From Polynucleobacter wuianus (GTDB lineage Bacteria > Pseudomonadota > Gammaproteobacteria > Burkholderiales > Burkholderiaceae), in assembly GCF_001659725.1 (NCBI RefSeq), contig NZ_CP015922.1, forward strand, positions 248,001 through 312,000: 64,000 nt of DNA. Reading direction: 5' to 3'. The position numbers and the translations under genes are program-made. The notes under the pieces were generated by a model. The model ran no database searches and was not told the origin of the DNA. It saw nothing but the letters and a program-made list of their open reading frames with translations. Shown here one piece after another: positions 1 through 8,386 of the stretch. How positions within the stretch are numbered: the first letter of the stretch is position 1; each line of letters starts with the position of its first letter.

Positions 1-1
1 C

Positions 2-187
2 GCGGGTTGGGGCGCTGGTCAACTTGAAGAGGAAATTACTCTCAATGGCTGGATGAATGTTCCTCTCGCGCGCGATCAAATGATGGAGATTATTTTTAAT
101 ACCCCATCAAGTCAGCGTTATGAAAAGACAATGAGTCATCTTGGCTTTGATTTGTCATCTCTCTCTGGTGAAGCAGGGCACGCCTAA
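2..187 (+). CDS. YqgE/AlgH family protein, 3' end only
   Basis: This is the C-terminal part of a gene that begins before the window. The open frame starts at base 2 and gives about 61 residues ending at TAA 185-187. It begins AGWGAGQLEEEI, the glycine/tryptophan-rich signature of the YqgE/AlgH (DUF179) family, and contains the later NGWMNVPL stretch. Family members are small cytoplasmic proteins of uncertain function. yqgE commonly lies directly before ruvX (yqgF), and here the next ATG is one base after this stop, so the two are probably co-transcribed. The family is clear; the biochemical role is not known. Confidence 0.85.
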   Translation, partial: AGWGAGQLEEEITLNGWMNVPLARDQMMEIIFNTPSSQRYEKTMSHLGFDLSSLSGEAGHA

Positions 188-188
188 T

Positions 189-590
189 ATGAGCGCACTC
201 ACTGTAATGGCTTTTGATTACGGTACACGTCGCGTTGGTATTGCAGTAGGTAATTCAGTAACGCAAGCGGGGCAAGCATTAAAGACAATTGCCGCCCCTA
301 ATATTGATGTGCTTTTCCAGGAAATCCAGATTCTTGTAGATGAGTGGCAACCCAATCAACTTGTGGTGGGTCGTCCAGTTCATCCTGATGGTGAAGAACA
401 TGAAATGACTGCCAAGGCAACCCGATTTGGGAATCAATTGCGTGGAAGGCTAAATTTACCTGTTACCTGGGTCGACGAGCGCTTTACATCTGCTATTTTG
501 GAGGCGGACCCTAAGTTGCGGGACAATCTAGATGCGCATTCTGCAGCTTTAATTTTGGAGCAGTATTTTGCAGAACGGCCGCCGGCTTAA
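189..590 (+). CDS. ruvX: RuvX/YqgF, putative Holliday junction resolvase / pre-16S rRNA nuclease
   Basis: A 134-residue RNase H-fold nuclease. In E. coli YqgF is needed for processing the 5' end of 16S rRNA, while the family is often named as a Holliday junction resolvase. The N-terminal MAFDYGTRRVGIAVG (about residues 7-21) carries the first catalytic Asp, VVGRPV lies mid-protein, and WVDERFTSA is the conserved WDERLST-like motif. The frame is open upstream to 141, but ATG 189 is chosen because it follows the yqgE stop by one base and matches the usual family N-terminus. pyrR and pyrB follow closely on the same strand. Confidence 0.93.
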   Translation: MSALTVMAFDYGTRRVGIAVGNSVTQAGQALKTIAAPNIDVLFQEIQILVDEWQPNQLVVGRPVHPDGEEHEMTAKATRFGNQLRGRLNLPVTWVDERFTSAILEADPKLRDNLDAHSAALILEQYFAERPPA

Positions 591-622
591 ATGGAATCGA
601 ATCGAGAAGTGTTGGAATACAA

Positions 623-1123
623 ATGAACGCTGAATTGTTATACGGAAAACTAGTTGATGCATTGCGCAATAGAGCGCAGGAAGGTTCTTTTGAGCTTGCC
701 GGTTTAGCAATGGGCGGTGCCTGGATTGCAGAGCGTTTAGCTAAAGATTTGAGCTTACCTCATTATGGCGTGATTAATGTCGCTTTTCATCGAGATGACT
801 ACGCTGAAAAAGGCATGACTGCTCTGCGAACTGCGAGCACCATGACAACATATTTACCTTTTGATGTGAATGGCGCCAACATAATTTTGATTGATGATGT
901 TTTGCTTACTGGTAGAACAGTACGAGCAGCCCTGAATGAACTTTTTGATTTTGGTCGCCCTGCATTAGTTGAGTTGATGGTTCTTGCGGACCGTGGCAAT
1001 CGTGAGCTTCCCATAGGTGCAAACTTTGTGGGTGAACAAGTGCATGTTTCCGACAACCAAATTTTAGTTTTAGAAAAGAATGAAGCGGGTAAATTTAGCT
1101 TTCAGCTTGAGGAGCGCGAATAA
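623..1123 (+). CDS. pyrR: PyrR, bifunctional pyr regulator / uracil phosphoribosyltransferase
   Basis: A 166-residue type I phosphoribosyltransferase-fold protein. The PRPP-binding loop IILIDDVLLTGRT is at residues 87-99, followed by the ALxxLxxxGRP pattern typical of PyrR. PyrR proteins bind pyr mRNA in Gram-positive bacteria and have uracil phosphoribosyltransferase activity; in betaproteobacteria the regulatory role is less established. The stop overlaps the pyrB start by one base (TAATG), so the two genes look translationally coupled. I saw no classical PyrR attenuator hairpin in the 32-base gap before the gene. Confidence 0.93.
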   Translation: MNAELLYGKLVDALRNRAQEGSFELAGLAMGGAWIAERLAKDLSLPHYGVINVAFHRDDYAEKGMTALRTASTMTTYLPFDVNGANIILIDDVLLTGRTVRAALNELFDFGRPALVELMVLADRGNRELPIGANFVGEQVHVSDNQILVLEKNEAGKFSFQLEERE

Positions 1124-2091
1124 TGGGTTCAGGGGGCAACTTAGTGAATCAATTTAATGCCGCTGGAGAGCTAACACATCTTTTGACCTTAGAGGGTTTG
1201 CCAAAAGAACAGATCCTTCATATTCTTGATACTGCTCAGCAGTTTGTGAGCGTGACCGATCCGTCCAGAGAGGTAAAGAAAGTTCCTCTATTAAGAGGCA
1301 AAAGCGTTTTCAACCTCTTTTTTGAAAACTCTACACGTACTAGAACTACTTTTGAGATTGCTGCTAAGCGCTTATCAGCTGATGTCATTAACTTAGATAT
1401 CTCTACCTCTTCTACTGCTAAGGGTGAAAGCCTTCTCGATACGATTGATAACCTTGTAGCAATGCAGGCAGATATTTTTGTGGTACGCCACAGCGTATCA
1501 AAAGCCCCGATTGAAATTGCTAGTCACGTACCAGCGCATGTACACGTTGTTAATGCTGGTGATGGTAGCCATCAACATCCAACCCAAGGTTTGCTGGATA
1601 TGTATACGATGCGTCACTTTAAGCAGAATTTCAAAGGCTTAAAAGTAGCAATTGTTGGCGATATTGTGCATAGTCGTGTTGCTAAATCAAATATTCATGC
1701 GCTTACCACTTTAGGCTGTGAAGACATTCGTGCAATTGGCCCCGAGAGCTTACTACCTGGCGATCTCGATATGCTGGGTGTAAAAGTCTTTCATAATATG
1801 GAAGAAGGCTTGAAAGATGTTGATGTCGTAATGACCTTACGCATTCAAAAAGAGCGCATGGAAGTAGGGCAAGTGCCAGAGGGCGATGCTTTCTTTAGGC
1901 AATATGGTTTAACAACAACACGCTTGGCACTTGCTAAATCGGATGCAATAGTAATGCACCCAGGCCCCATGAACCGGGGTGTTGAGATTGATTCTGCTGT
2001 AGCTGATGGACCTCAATCAGTGATTTTAAATCAAGTCACTTTTGGTATTGCAGTGCGCATGGCGGTAATGTCGATCGTTGCTGCTAATTAA
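1123..2091 (+). CDS. pyrB: Aspartate carbamoyltransferase catalytic subunit
   Basis: Catalyses carbamoyl phosphate + L-aspartate to N-carbamoyl-aspartate, the committed step of pyrimidine synthesis, in the cytoplasm. The 322-residue length is normal. The carbamoyl-phosphate motif STRTRTTFE is at residues 70-78, HPTQGLLD at about 152-159, and HPGPMNRG at 279-286. The start overlaps the pyrR stop. In many Burkholderiales a dihydroorotase-like pyrC/pyrX follows; here a glycosyltransferase gene follows instead, so this is the border between housekeeping DNA and the glycan locus. A GTG codon at 1144 (nine codons in) could be an alternative start. Confidence 0.96.
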   Translation: MGSGGNLVNQFNAAGELTHLLTLEGLPKEQILHILDTAQQFVSVTDPSREVKKVPLLRGKSVFNLFFENSTRTRTTFEIAAKRLSADVINLDISTSSTAKGESLLDTIDNLVAMQADIFVVRHSVSKAPIEIASHVPAHVHVVNAGDGSHQHPTQGLLDMYTMRHFKQNFKGLKVAIVGDIVHSRVAKSNIHALTTLGCEDIRAIGPESLLPGDLDMLGVKVFHNMEEGLKDVDVVMTLRIQKERMEVGQVPEGDAFFRQYGLTTTRLALAKSDAIVMHPGPMNRGVEIDSAVADGPQSVILNQVTFGIAVRMAVMSIVAAN

Positions 2092-2112
2092 TTTAGCCTA
2101 TCGGAGTCTTAC

Positions 2113-3462
2113 GTGAGTATCTCTATTCCACGTGTAACTGAAAAAAAGCGTTGGCTGATTATTTCCCACGCTTTCAATATGGATGGCCGCGCTGCTAGTC
2201 TTACGATTACCGATAAGATCCCTTATTTTCTAGATGCTGGCGTAGAGCCAATTGTATTGAGTGCGATCACAGGCCTAAAAGATGATCGTTTTCCTCACTT
2301 TCAATACATAGCTTGGGGGCCATCAGGATTTCGATTCGATTTTCGACACTGGATTGCAAACAAGTATGGTCGCGGCTGGTTTTATAAGCTAACAACCCGA
2401 ACAGTTTCAATTTTGCTTGCCCCATTGATCGCAATTGAAAAGCTTTGCTTGGGCTACTCGAGTCAATGGTCGTGGTCTCTGCCAGCTTTTTTTCATGGTT
2501 ACAGGTTAATTCGTGCTGGCAAGGTGGATGTTGTGCTTTCTGTTGGTAGTGCGTGGTCCGCTCACTTAGCTGGTGTTTGGCTTAAAAAGGTAACAGGAAT
2601 CGAGCTTATTTCAGAGGTTCATGATCCCTTAGTAATTCGCAAAAATCCAAACGATCAAGGCTTTAATAGGCCAAAGAATCGTGATGCTCGCTTTAGGCAC
2701 TATTTAGAAAATCAACTCACACGGTTCCCAGATAAGGTCTGGTGGTTTACCGAAGGTGCCTTGCATTACGCTAAAGTACGCAACCCCAATTTAAATACCC
2801 TAAATAATGCTCATGGTTTCGTAGTGACGCCAGGTGCTCAGCCCCCTGGTAGTCTTAACAATAATCAAGCACACCAATATACGGATACATTAAATTTATG
2901 TCATTTTGGTTCGTTGGCGAATGATCGCTCCCTATCAACTATTCTTAGGGCTTTGATCCCTTTATTTCAAAAGCATCCTGAGGCGCGCGATTTAATACGA
3001 GTTCATGCTTACGGAGCACCATTAGATTCGCTAACAGTTGAGGCAATTGAAAAATTTGGATTTAGTGATGTGCTATTAGCGCATGGCCGCCTAGAGATTG
3101 ACCCTCTCACTGGCAAGTCTGGTCGGCAGCGTGTGGCCGAAAAAATGCAAGAGGCCGATATATTGATATTACTGCACGGTAATGATGAGTGGTGCGCTGA
3201 ATATATTCCTTCGAAGTTTTATGACTACCTATGGACGGGTAGACCTATTTGGGGAATAACCCATCGTAACCCTCAGCTTGATCAGATGCTGCTAGAGCGG
3301 GGCGCTTATTTAAGCGCTGAAGGCGATTCCGAAGGCATTGCTATGGCATTAGAGAGAATTTGGTTAGACTGGCAAGCCAAGCAATTAATTGAACCAATTT
3401 GGAAGCCGATTGGCGTAGATCAGGCAGTAAGTACTATATTGACCCATGTGCAAATTCGATAG
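2113..3462 (+). CDS. Glycosyltransferase, GT4-like
   Basis: A 449-residue protein with GTG start 2113 and a good ribosome-binding site (CGGAG at about 2102). The C-terminal half has the GT-B/GT4-like layout: LCHFGSLANDRS (start of the second Rossmann domain) and then ADILILLHGNDEWCAEYIPSKFYDYL with GRPIWGI, resembling the nucleotide-sugar binding region where an acidic residue precedes PxKxxxYL. The N-terminal half is poorly conserved, as expected for an acceptor domain. It probably adds a sugar to a surface polysaccharide; donor and acceptor cannot be read from sequence. First gene of the glycan block after pyrB. Confidence 0.75.
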   Translation: MSISIPRVTEKKRWLIISHAFNMDGRAASLTITDKIPYFLDAGVEPIVLSAITGLKDDRFPHFQYIAWGPSGFRFDFRHWIANKYGRGWFYKLTTRTVSILLAPLIAIEKLCLGYSSQWSWSLPAFFHGYRLIRAGKVDVVLSVGSAWSAHLAGVWLKKVTGIELISEVHDPLVIRKNPNDQGFNRPKNRDARFRHYLENQLTRFPDKVWWFTEGALHYAKVRNPNLNTLNNAHGFVVTPGAQPPGSLNNNQAHQYTDTLNLCHFGSLANDRSLSTILRALIPLFQKHPEARDLIRVHAYGAPLDSLTVEAIEKFGFSDVLLAHGRLEIDPLTGKSGRQRVAEKMQEADILILLHGNDEWCAEYIPSKFYDYLWTGRPIWGITHRNPQLDQMLLERGAYLSAEGDSEGIAMALERIWLDWQAKQLIEPIWKPIGVDQAVSTILTHVQIR

Positions 3463-3483
3463 AAATCATCACAGGAAAATCGC

Positions 3484-4383
3484 TTGAAAGATTTTGTTCT
3501 CTACTGTAAATCCTATGCACGAGATTTCTTGCGCCTAAAGCGGCTGCTGGAGTCTATCAATCAATTCAATTCTGATCGCTTAGATTTTTATATTTCCACC
3601 CCAAAAGCGGATAAAAATTTATTAGAGGAATCACTCGGTAAGAATGGTTACATTTGGATTGCAGATGAGGAAATTGTTGCTGCTAACCCTCACGCAGATC
3701 TAGAAAAATATAAGGCTATGCCTGGAAGCTTATCTCAGCAAATTATCAAATCAGAATTTTGGCGATTAGGTTTTTCTGAAAACTATTTATGCTTAGATTC
3801 AGATAGTTTCTTTATTCGAACCTTCTATAAGTCTGACTTCTTATCAAGCGATGGTGTACCCTATACGGTGCTGCATCAAAATAAAGAGTTGTTTCAACTT
3901 GCCGCTGATCGCGGACATGAAAAGGTTGGAAGAGATCTAAAACTAGAAGCGGAGCGTGTCAAAGCGTTATTTCATCGTAAAGGGCCAAATTTTTATTGCG
4001 CGCCAGCGCCATTTATTTGGTCGGCTAAAGTTTGGCAGTCATTAGCCGCAGAGTATCTCGAGCCTGAGGGCATTAGCTTATGGGACTTTATCAGTCCAGA
4101 CCACCCAGAGACTTTAATTTATGGTGAAACGCTTCAACGGTATCGTGCCATTCCATTGATTGCAATTGAACCCTTATTTCGTACCTACCACTATGATTGG
4201 CAGTATTTCTTAATGAGGCGTTTAGGTGAAACTGAATTCAAAGTTGCTCAAAATTATTTAGGCATTATTTATCAGTCTGCTTGGGAAGCTGAGCTCAATC
4301 TTGGTCAATCGCAAAAATCCCTACCTTCACAATTGCTTAAGCGTATCAAGCGTTTTGGCCGTTACTTACAAAGCTTTATTTAA
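3484..4383 (+). CDS. DUF6492-type putative glycosyltransferase
   Basis: A 299-residue protein with TTG start 3484, preceded by AGGA about 8 bases upstream. It begins FVLYCKSYARDFLRLKRLLESI and has the CLDSDSFF motif at about residues 102-109, a DxD-type metal/nucleotide-sugar site, which fits the DUF6492 group of capsule/LPS-linked putative glycosyltransferases. There is no signal peptide or membrane span. The stop overlaps the next GT2 gene by one base (TAATG), so the two are coupled. Family assignment is from pattern recognition; substrate unknown. Confidence 0.65.
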   Translation: MKDFVLYCKSYARDFLRLKRLLESINQFNSDRLDFYISTPKADKNLLEESLGKNGYIWIADEEIVAANPHADLEKYKAMPGSLSQQIIKSEFWRLGFSENYLCLDSDSFFIRTFYKSDFLSSDGVPYTVLHQNKELFQLAADRGHEKVGRDLKLEAERVKALFHRKGPNFYCAPAPFIWSAKVWQSLAAEYLEPEGISLWDFISPDHPETLIYGETLQRYRAIPLIAIEPLFRTYHYDWQYFLMRRLGETEFKVAQNYLGIIYQSAWEAELNLGQSQKSLPSQLLKRIKRFGRYLQSFI

Positions 4384-5321
4384 TGACCCATTCTGCATCA
4401 AACCCATTGATCAGTGTTTTAATGCCAGCTTTTAATGTTGAGGACTATGTTGGACCCGCAATTGAAAGTATTCTCAATCAAACATATACCAACTTTGAGC
4501 TCATCGTCTTGGATGATGGCTCTAGCGATGGCACTGTGGGAATTATTGACGCCTATTCGGATCCGCGCTTAAAGAAAGTATTTCTCCCAGAAAACAAAGG
4601 CCTAGTGAGCGCCAGAAATGTCTTGGTGGGAATGGCACGGGGAGAATTTATTGCTTTTCTAGATTCAGATGATTTAGCGGATCCAAGGCGCCTTGAGTTG
4701 CAGTTGCAATATCTTCGATCTAATCACTTAGATCTATGTGGCACAGATCATATAGTTTTACATCAGAAGTCGGGCAAACTGAAATTCTCAAAGCAACGGC
4801 ATTCGGATGCAGATATTAGGGCGATGATTACAGTGTGTAGTCCGCTGTGTAATCCATCAGTGATGGGGCGGTCAGAAGTATTGAATTTAGTACCTTATCT
4901 CCCAGGCAATGATGGTGCTGAGGATTACGTTATGTGGGTCAACCTGGCTCTAGCAGGTTGTAAGTTTGGAAATGTGCCAAAAAACTTAATCACATATCGC
5001 GTACACGACAATCAAATCAGTAAAGTGAAAAATGCTAAGGTGAATAATATTTTTGATAAACGTAGAAAGCAATATCTTAACACTCTAGGGATTAGCGATA
5101 TTCTTATCCCAAGAAGGCTACCTTTGAAGGAAAGGTTAAGTTTGGCACCCCGTTTTTTATTTGCACTAAATAAAAAGATTCCAGGAATTTCTATCGGTGC
5201 CAATTATCAAATTTATTCTCGCTATCAGTTCAGGGGGAATGGTATTTGGACGCCGTTTACGCGTCTAGAGCGCGTGATTGTTGCGGCAGTTGCCTCTATT
5301 TGTGGGATGCTCACTAGTTAG
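4383..5321 (+). CDS. GT2 family glycosyltransferase
   Basis: A 312-residue GT-A fold transferase. The N-terminal ISVLMPAFNVEDYVGPAIES and LDDGSSDGT patterns, then AFLDSDDLADPRRLE (the DxD-containing segment at about residues 92-106), are classic GT2 features. It probably adds one sugar to an O-antigen or capsule repeat on the cytoplasmic face; specificity cannot be inferred. Its start is coupled to the preceding gene by a one-base overlap, and its stop lies 7 bases from the stop of the convergent fucosyltransferase gene. Confidence 0.85.
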   Translation: MTHSASNPLISVLMPAFNVEDYVGPAIESILNQTYTNFELIVLDDGSSDGTVGIIDAYSDPRLKKVFLPENKGLVSARNVLVGMARGEFIAFLDSDDLADPRRLELQLQYLRSNHLDLCGTDHIVLHQKSGKLKFSKQRHSDADIRAMITVCSPLCNPSVMGRSEVLNLVPYLPGNDGAEDYVMWVNLALAGCKFGNVPKNLITYRVHDNQISKVKNAKVNNIFDKRRKQYLNTLGISDILIPRRLPLKERLSLAPRFLFALNKKIPGISIGANYQIYSRYQFRGNGIWTPFTRLERVIVAAVASICGMLTS

Positions 5322-5328
5322 ACTGGTT

Positions 5329-6210
5329 TTAGATTCTTTGCCACTGTGGTGGCAATAGGTCATGCCAATATTTTTCGCGATCGTTCGTCCAGTGTTTCGG
5401 TGCTATCACCATAGGTGCTGGGCTATTGCTAAGCCATGCGCCCCACCAGCTCAAAGAGCTATTTGCGATCAAATGCTTTTGACAGCGGTTCATTAGAAAA
5501 AGCTCTTGTACGGGCGAACTATTTTCATTGGAGCTTTCAATAAAGCAGATTCTGTCTTGGTGAGGTAGGTTGGCTTTAGCCCAATCAAGATCGTCAGAGA
5601 AAACAAAAAATTGCGGATTGGAATCGGCAGCTAAAAGTAAATCCATACCTTTTTGGTAGTACTCTAGCCCTAAAAATCCGTGCACTTTTGCTGCATTAGG
5701 CAGATGTACATAATCGCCTCTGCGAATATGAATCATTGCAGAACGGCTACCCTCAATTTTTTCTAGATAATTTTGGTAATGGGTTGACAGAGGGGTAATA
5801 GGCTTAATCTCATCAATCAGATCTTGGCGAATTGACTCAAAGTAGTTAAAGGATTGCCAATATCCCATTAGATAGACATCTTGGCTGGCATAAGGCTTAA
5901 ATGTATTAAGAGTCTGATTGAAACGAAATGGCCTATCCCTAAGCACGTATGGACTTAAAGGTAAGAATTTTTGGGCAATTCTACGCCACCTCTTTGGAGA
6001 TTTAATGGCGGGACCTTGTTGTGCAATTTGGTAGTTAAGCCTGAGTTCTTGTAATAAAAAGTGCCTTGGCGTCACATCATCCCAGCCATGATTAAACCAG
6101 TCAATATCCAAAAGTAGTGACCCTTTTAATCTATTGCTAAGGGCTTTTCCAGTGGCATATTGGAAGAGTTGATTTCCAAGGCCGCCTTGAATTTGGGTTG
6201 TGATATTCAT
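5329..6210 (-). CDS. GT11 family alpha-1,2-fucosyltransferase
   Basis: Predicted to transfer L-fucose from GDP-fucose in alpha-1,2 linkage. The 293-residue protein shows the GT11 hallmarks: GGLGNQLFQYATGKAL at residues 9-24, the GDP-fucose motif HIRRGDYV at 161-168, FSDD at 204-207 and ANSSLSWWGAWL at 249-260. It is transcribed opposite to its neighbours and is divergent from the GT10 gene, with 86 bases between them. The donor can be made by manC/gmd/fcl at 47-50.7 kb. The family call is strong; linkage and acceptor are inferred from the family. Confidence 0.93.
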   Translation of the reverse strand: MNITTQIQGGLGNQLFQYATGKALSNRLKGSLLLDIDWFNHGWDDVTPRHFLLQELRLNYQIAQQGPAIKSPKRWRRIAQKFLPLSPYVLRDRPFRFNQTLNTFKPYASQDVYLMGYWQSFNYFESIRQDLIDEIKPITPLSTHYQNYLEKIEGSRSAMIHIRRGDYVHLPNAAKVHGFLGLEYYQKGMDLLLAADSNPQFFVFSDDLDWAKANLPHQDRICFIESSNENSSPVQELFLMNRCQKHLIANSSLSWWGAWLSNSPAPMVIAPKHWTNDREKYWHDLLPPQWQRI

Positions 6211-6296
6211 ATCCCTATAATTAAAACATTAGATGGGGCATTGTTCTGGAATAGTGCTATTTAGGCCGAATTATTTTTTAAATGAATAGGTAATTT

Positions 6297-7373
6297 ATGT
6301 TAACTGGCAGTATTTATGGGTGGGAGAACGGTCAGGACGATATTTTTAATCCACAGAGCTCTCGCAACCGTGATGATTGCCTAGAACCTATGCGTTTGAT
6401 GTCTGCGGTAGCGCGTCAAAATGGCATCGAGCTTCATACTGCTGATGTAAATGCTCAAAAGCATTTAACCCCTGATTTTTCGCTTTATGTTGAATCAATC
6501 GATTTTGTTCCTTGCGGCGCCAAGAAAAACTATCTTATATTGTATGAGACACCGCTTACTATTCCCAGAAACGCTGATAGCTGGTATTTAAATCAGTTTG
6601 ACCGAATCTTCACCTGGAATAAAGATCTGCTTCACAATGGTCTTCAAGATTATCATGGCGGTATGGTAATGCGCGATCGATTTGTGCAGATTCAATACCC
6701 AAATCCCATTCCCAAAGAATGTAGTGGGGATTTTCAAGGCCCTACATATACCCAGCGTCAAGATTTTGTTTGTTTGATCGGTAGCAACCGCCATGCTAAT
6801 TTGGTAGATGAGCGCGAGTTATATTCCCAGAGAGTTAAGGCTATTCAATGGTTTGAAAAAAATGCGCCTTTGGACTTTAAGCTTTACGGTAATGGTTGGA
6901 AAGTTCCACAAAAAAGATTGGGTAGTTTAGGTAAGCTACGTTATCGCATGGAAAAGGCTATACCTTTTTTACTAGGAAAACCGGTTTTTAAGAGCTATCA
7001 GGGGCCTGCTAAAACAAAGTATGAAGTTCTAAGTAAAACCCGGTTTTGTATTTGCTTTGAAAATGCTCGCAATATTGATGGCTACATCACTGAAAAAATA
7101 TTTGATTGTTTTTTTGCTGGATGTATTCCGGTCTACTGGGGTGATGTTGGTATTGCAAACTATATTCCAGCTGAATGCTTTATTGATTTCCGCCAATTTG
7201 CTTCTTACTCAGATCTTTATCGATATCTCAAGAGCATGACTCCAGAACGGTTTGCTCAATACCAACAGGCCGCTAGAGAATTTTTATTGAGCAATCAATT
7301 TACCCCATTTTCTTCGCAAAATTTTGCTGATACTATCATTGGCCAAATCAAGGATGATTTTGCATTGGCCTAG
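6297..7373 (+). CDS. GT10 family alpha-1,3/4-fucosyltransferase
   Basis: A 358-residue protein with the GT10 donor-binding signature at residues 250-283, with key parts FCICFENAR, GYITEKIFD and AGCIPVYWGD. GT10 enzymes add fucose alpha-1,3 or alpha-1,4 to GlcNAc/Glc-type residues, as in Lewis antigens. The N-terminal half (YETPLTIPRN, FDRIFTWNKDLL) also fits bacterial GT10 enzymes. No C-terminal heptad repeats of the Helicobacter FucT type are present. It sits next to a GT11 enzyme, which suggests a doubly fucosylated surface structure; that is an inference. Confidence 0.9.
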   Translation: MLTGSIYGWENGQDDIFNPQSSRNRDDCLEPMRLMSAVARQNGIELHTADVNAQKHLTPDFSLYVESIDFVPCGAKKNYLILYETPLTIPRNADSWYLNQFDRIFTWNKDLLHNGLQDYHGGMVMRDRFVQIQYPNPIPKECSGDFQGPTYTQRQDFVCLIGSNRHANLVDERELYSQRVKAIQWFEKNAPLDFKLYGNGWKVPQKRLGSLGKLRYRMEKAIPFLLGKPVFKSYQGPAKTKYEVLSKTRFCICFENARNIDGYITEKIFDCFFAGCIPVYWGDVGIANYIPAECFIDFRQFASYSDLYRYLKSMTPERFAQYQQAAREFLLSNQFTPFSSQNFADTIIGQIKDDFALA

Positions 7374-7410
7374 CGCCTTATGAAGAACCTAGTTCCGTGT
7401 AAGATGTCTT

Positions 7411-8352
7411 ATGTCTTTAATTAATCTATTTAAAAAGTCGAGAAAACCGATTGCCGAGTCGACCATTTTGTTGGCGGGGCCGGTACGAAATGCTTCTGCT
7501 CAAATTGAGAATGATTTGCGACATTTGCTGGCTAGCTTGGGTGGGTTTAAGAAGGTCTATTGCTTTGTTGTTGAGAGCGACTCTAGTGATGACACTGTCG
7601 CTAGGCTGGAAAAATTCTCAAAAACCTTTTCGAACTTTGCTTATGTGAGCGTAGGGGAGTTAAGCAAAAAGCTATCCAAGAGAACAGATCGTATTGCTTA
7701 TTGCCGTAATCTCATTATTGATGCTGTTGCCAATAATACTCAATATGCACAAGTTGATTACATTGCTATGGCCGATATGGACGGTATGAATGGATTAGTT
7801 ACCCGTGAAAAGATTGCTCAGTGCTGGGAGGTTCATGAGCCATGGGATGTTATTACTGCTAATCAACTTGGCGAATACTATGATGTCTGGGCGCTAAGTC
7901 ATCCCTACTGGAACCCAATGGACTGTTGGGAGCAAAAACGTAAATTGGAAAACATTCTAGGTGATAAAGCTGCACAAAAGATTGCTGTAGGTTGTAAGCA
8001 GTCTCCAATTGACCCGCGTGCAGATTTAATAGAGGTGGACTCTGCATTTGGAGGTTTGGGTATTTACTCTCGCGAGGCTTTTTTAGCGGGACGATATGCT
8101 GGAACGGATGACCAAGCGGGTGGAATTGATGTGGCTGACCACATCCCTTTTCATCGAGATCTCAAAAAAAGGGGTTACCGCATCTTTATTAACCCGGCCC
8201 TAATTAATTGCGATAAAACCCCTGGGGGTGCAACTGAGGAACTTGCGCTCCCAAAACCAATAGGCGTTTTAAAATTATTTCAGATATTAGGTATTTTCTT
8301 ATTTGGGAAGAAGCGTTTTAATAAATATCTTCGAATAATGCAAACGCCATAG
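7411..8352 (+). CDS. Putative glycosyltransferase, paralogue of the gene at 50710
   Basis: A 313-residue protein with early ILLAGPVRN, then VESDSSDDT at about residues 65-73, a putative metal-site ADMDG at about 121-125, and conserved WDVITANQ, VDSAFGG and RGYRIFIN segments. The ESDSSDDT and AFGG elements recall the CAP59/GT69-like mannosyltransferase group, but I hold this only as a resemblance. It aligns along its whole length with the protein encoded at 50710-51639, and both end in a basic FGKKRFNKY/FGKKRFKKY tail. Just downstream of GT10. Function unproven. Confidence 0.65.
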   Translation: MSLINLFKKSRKPIAESTILLAGPVRNASAQIENDLRHLLASLGGFKKVYCFVVESDSSDDTVARLEKFSKTFSNFAYVSVGELSKKLSKRTDRIAYCRNLIIDAVANNTQYAQVDYIAMADMDGMNGLVTREKIAQCWEVHEPWDVITANQLGEYYDVWALSHPYWNPMDCWEQKRKLENILGDKAAQKIAVGCKQSPIDPRADLIEVDSAFGGLGIYSREAFLAGRYAGTDDQAGGIDVADHIPFHRDLKKRGYRIFINPALINCDKTPGGATEELALPKPIGVLKLFQILGIFLFGKKRFNKYLRIMQTP

Positions 8353-8386
8353 ATTTCAATTCTTAAAAACCAATTAAATTAAAACA

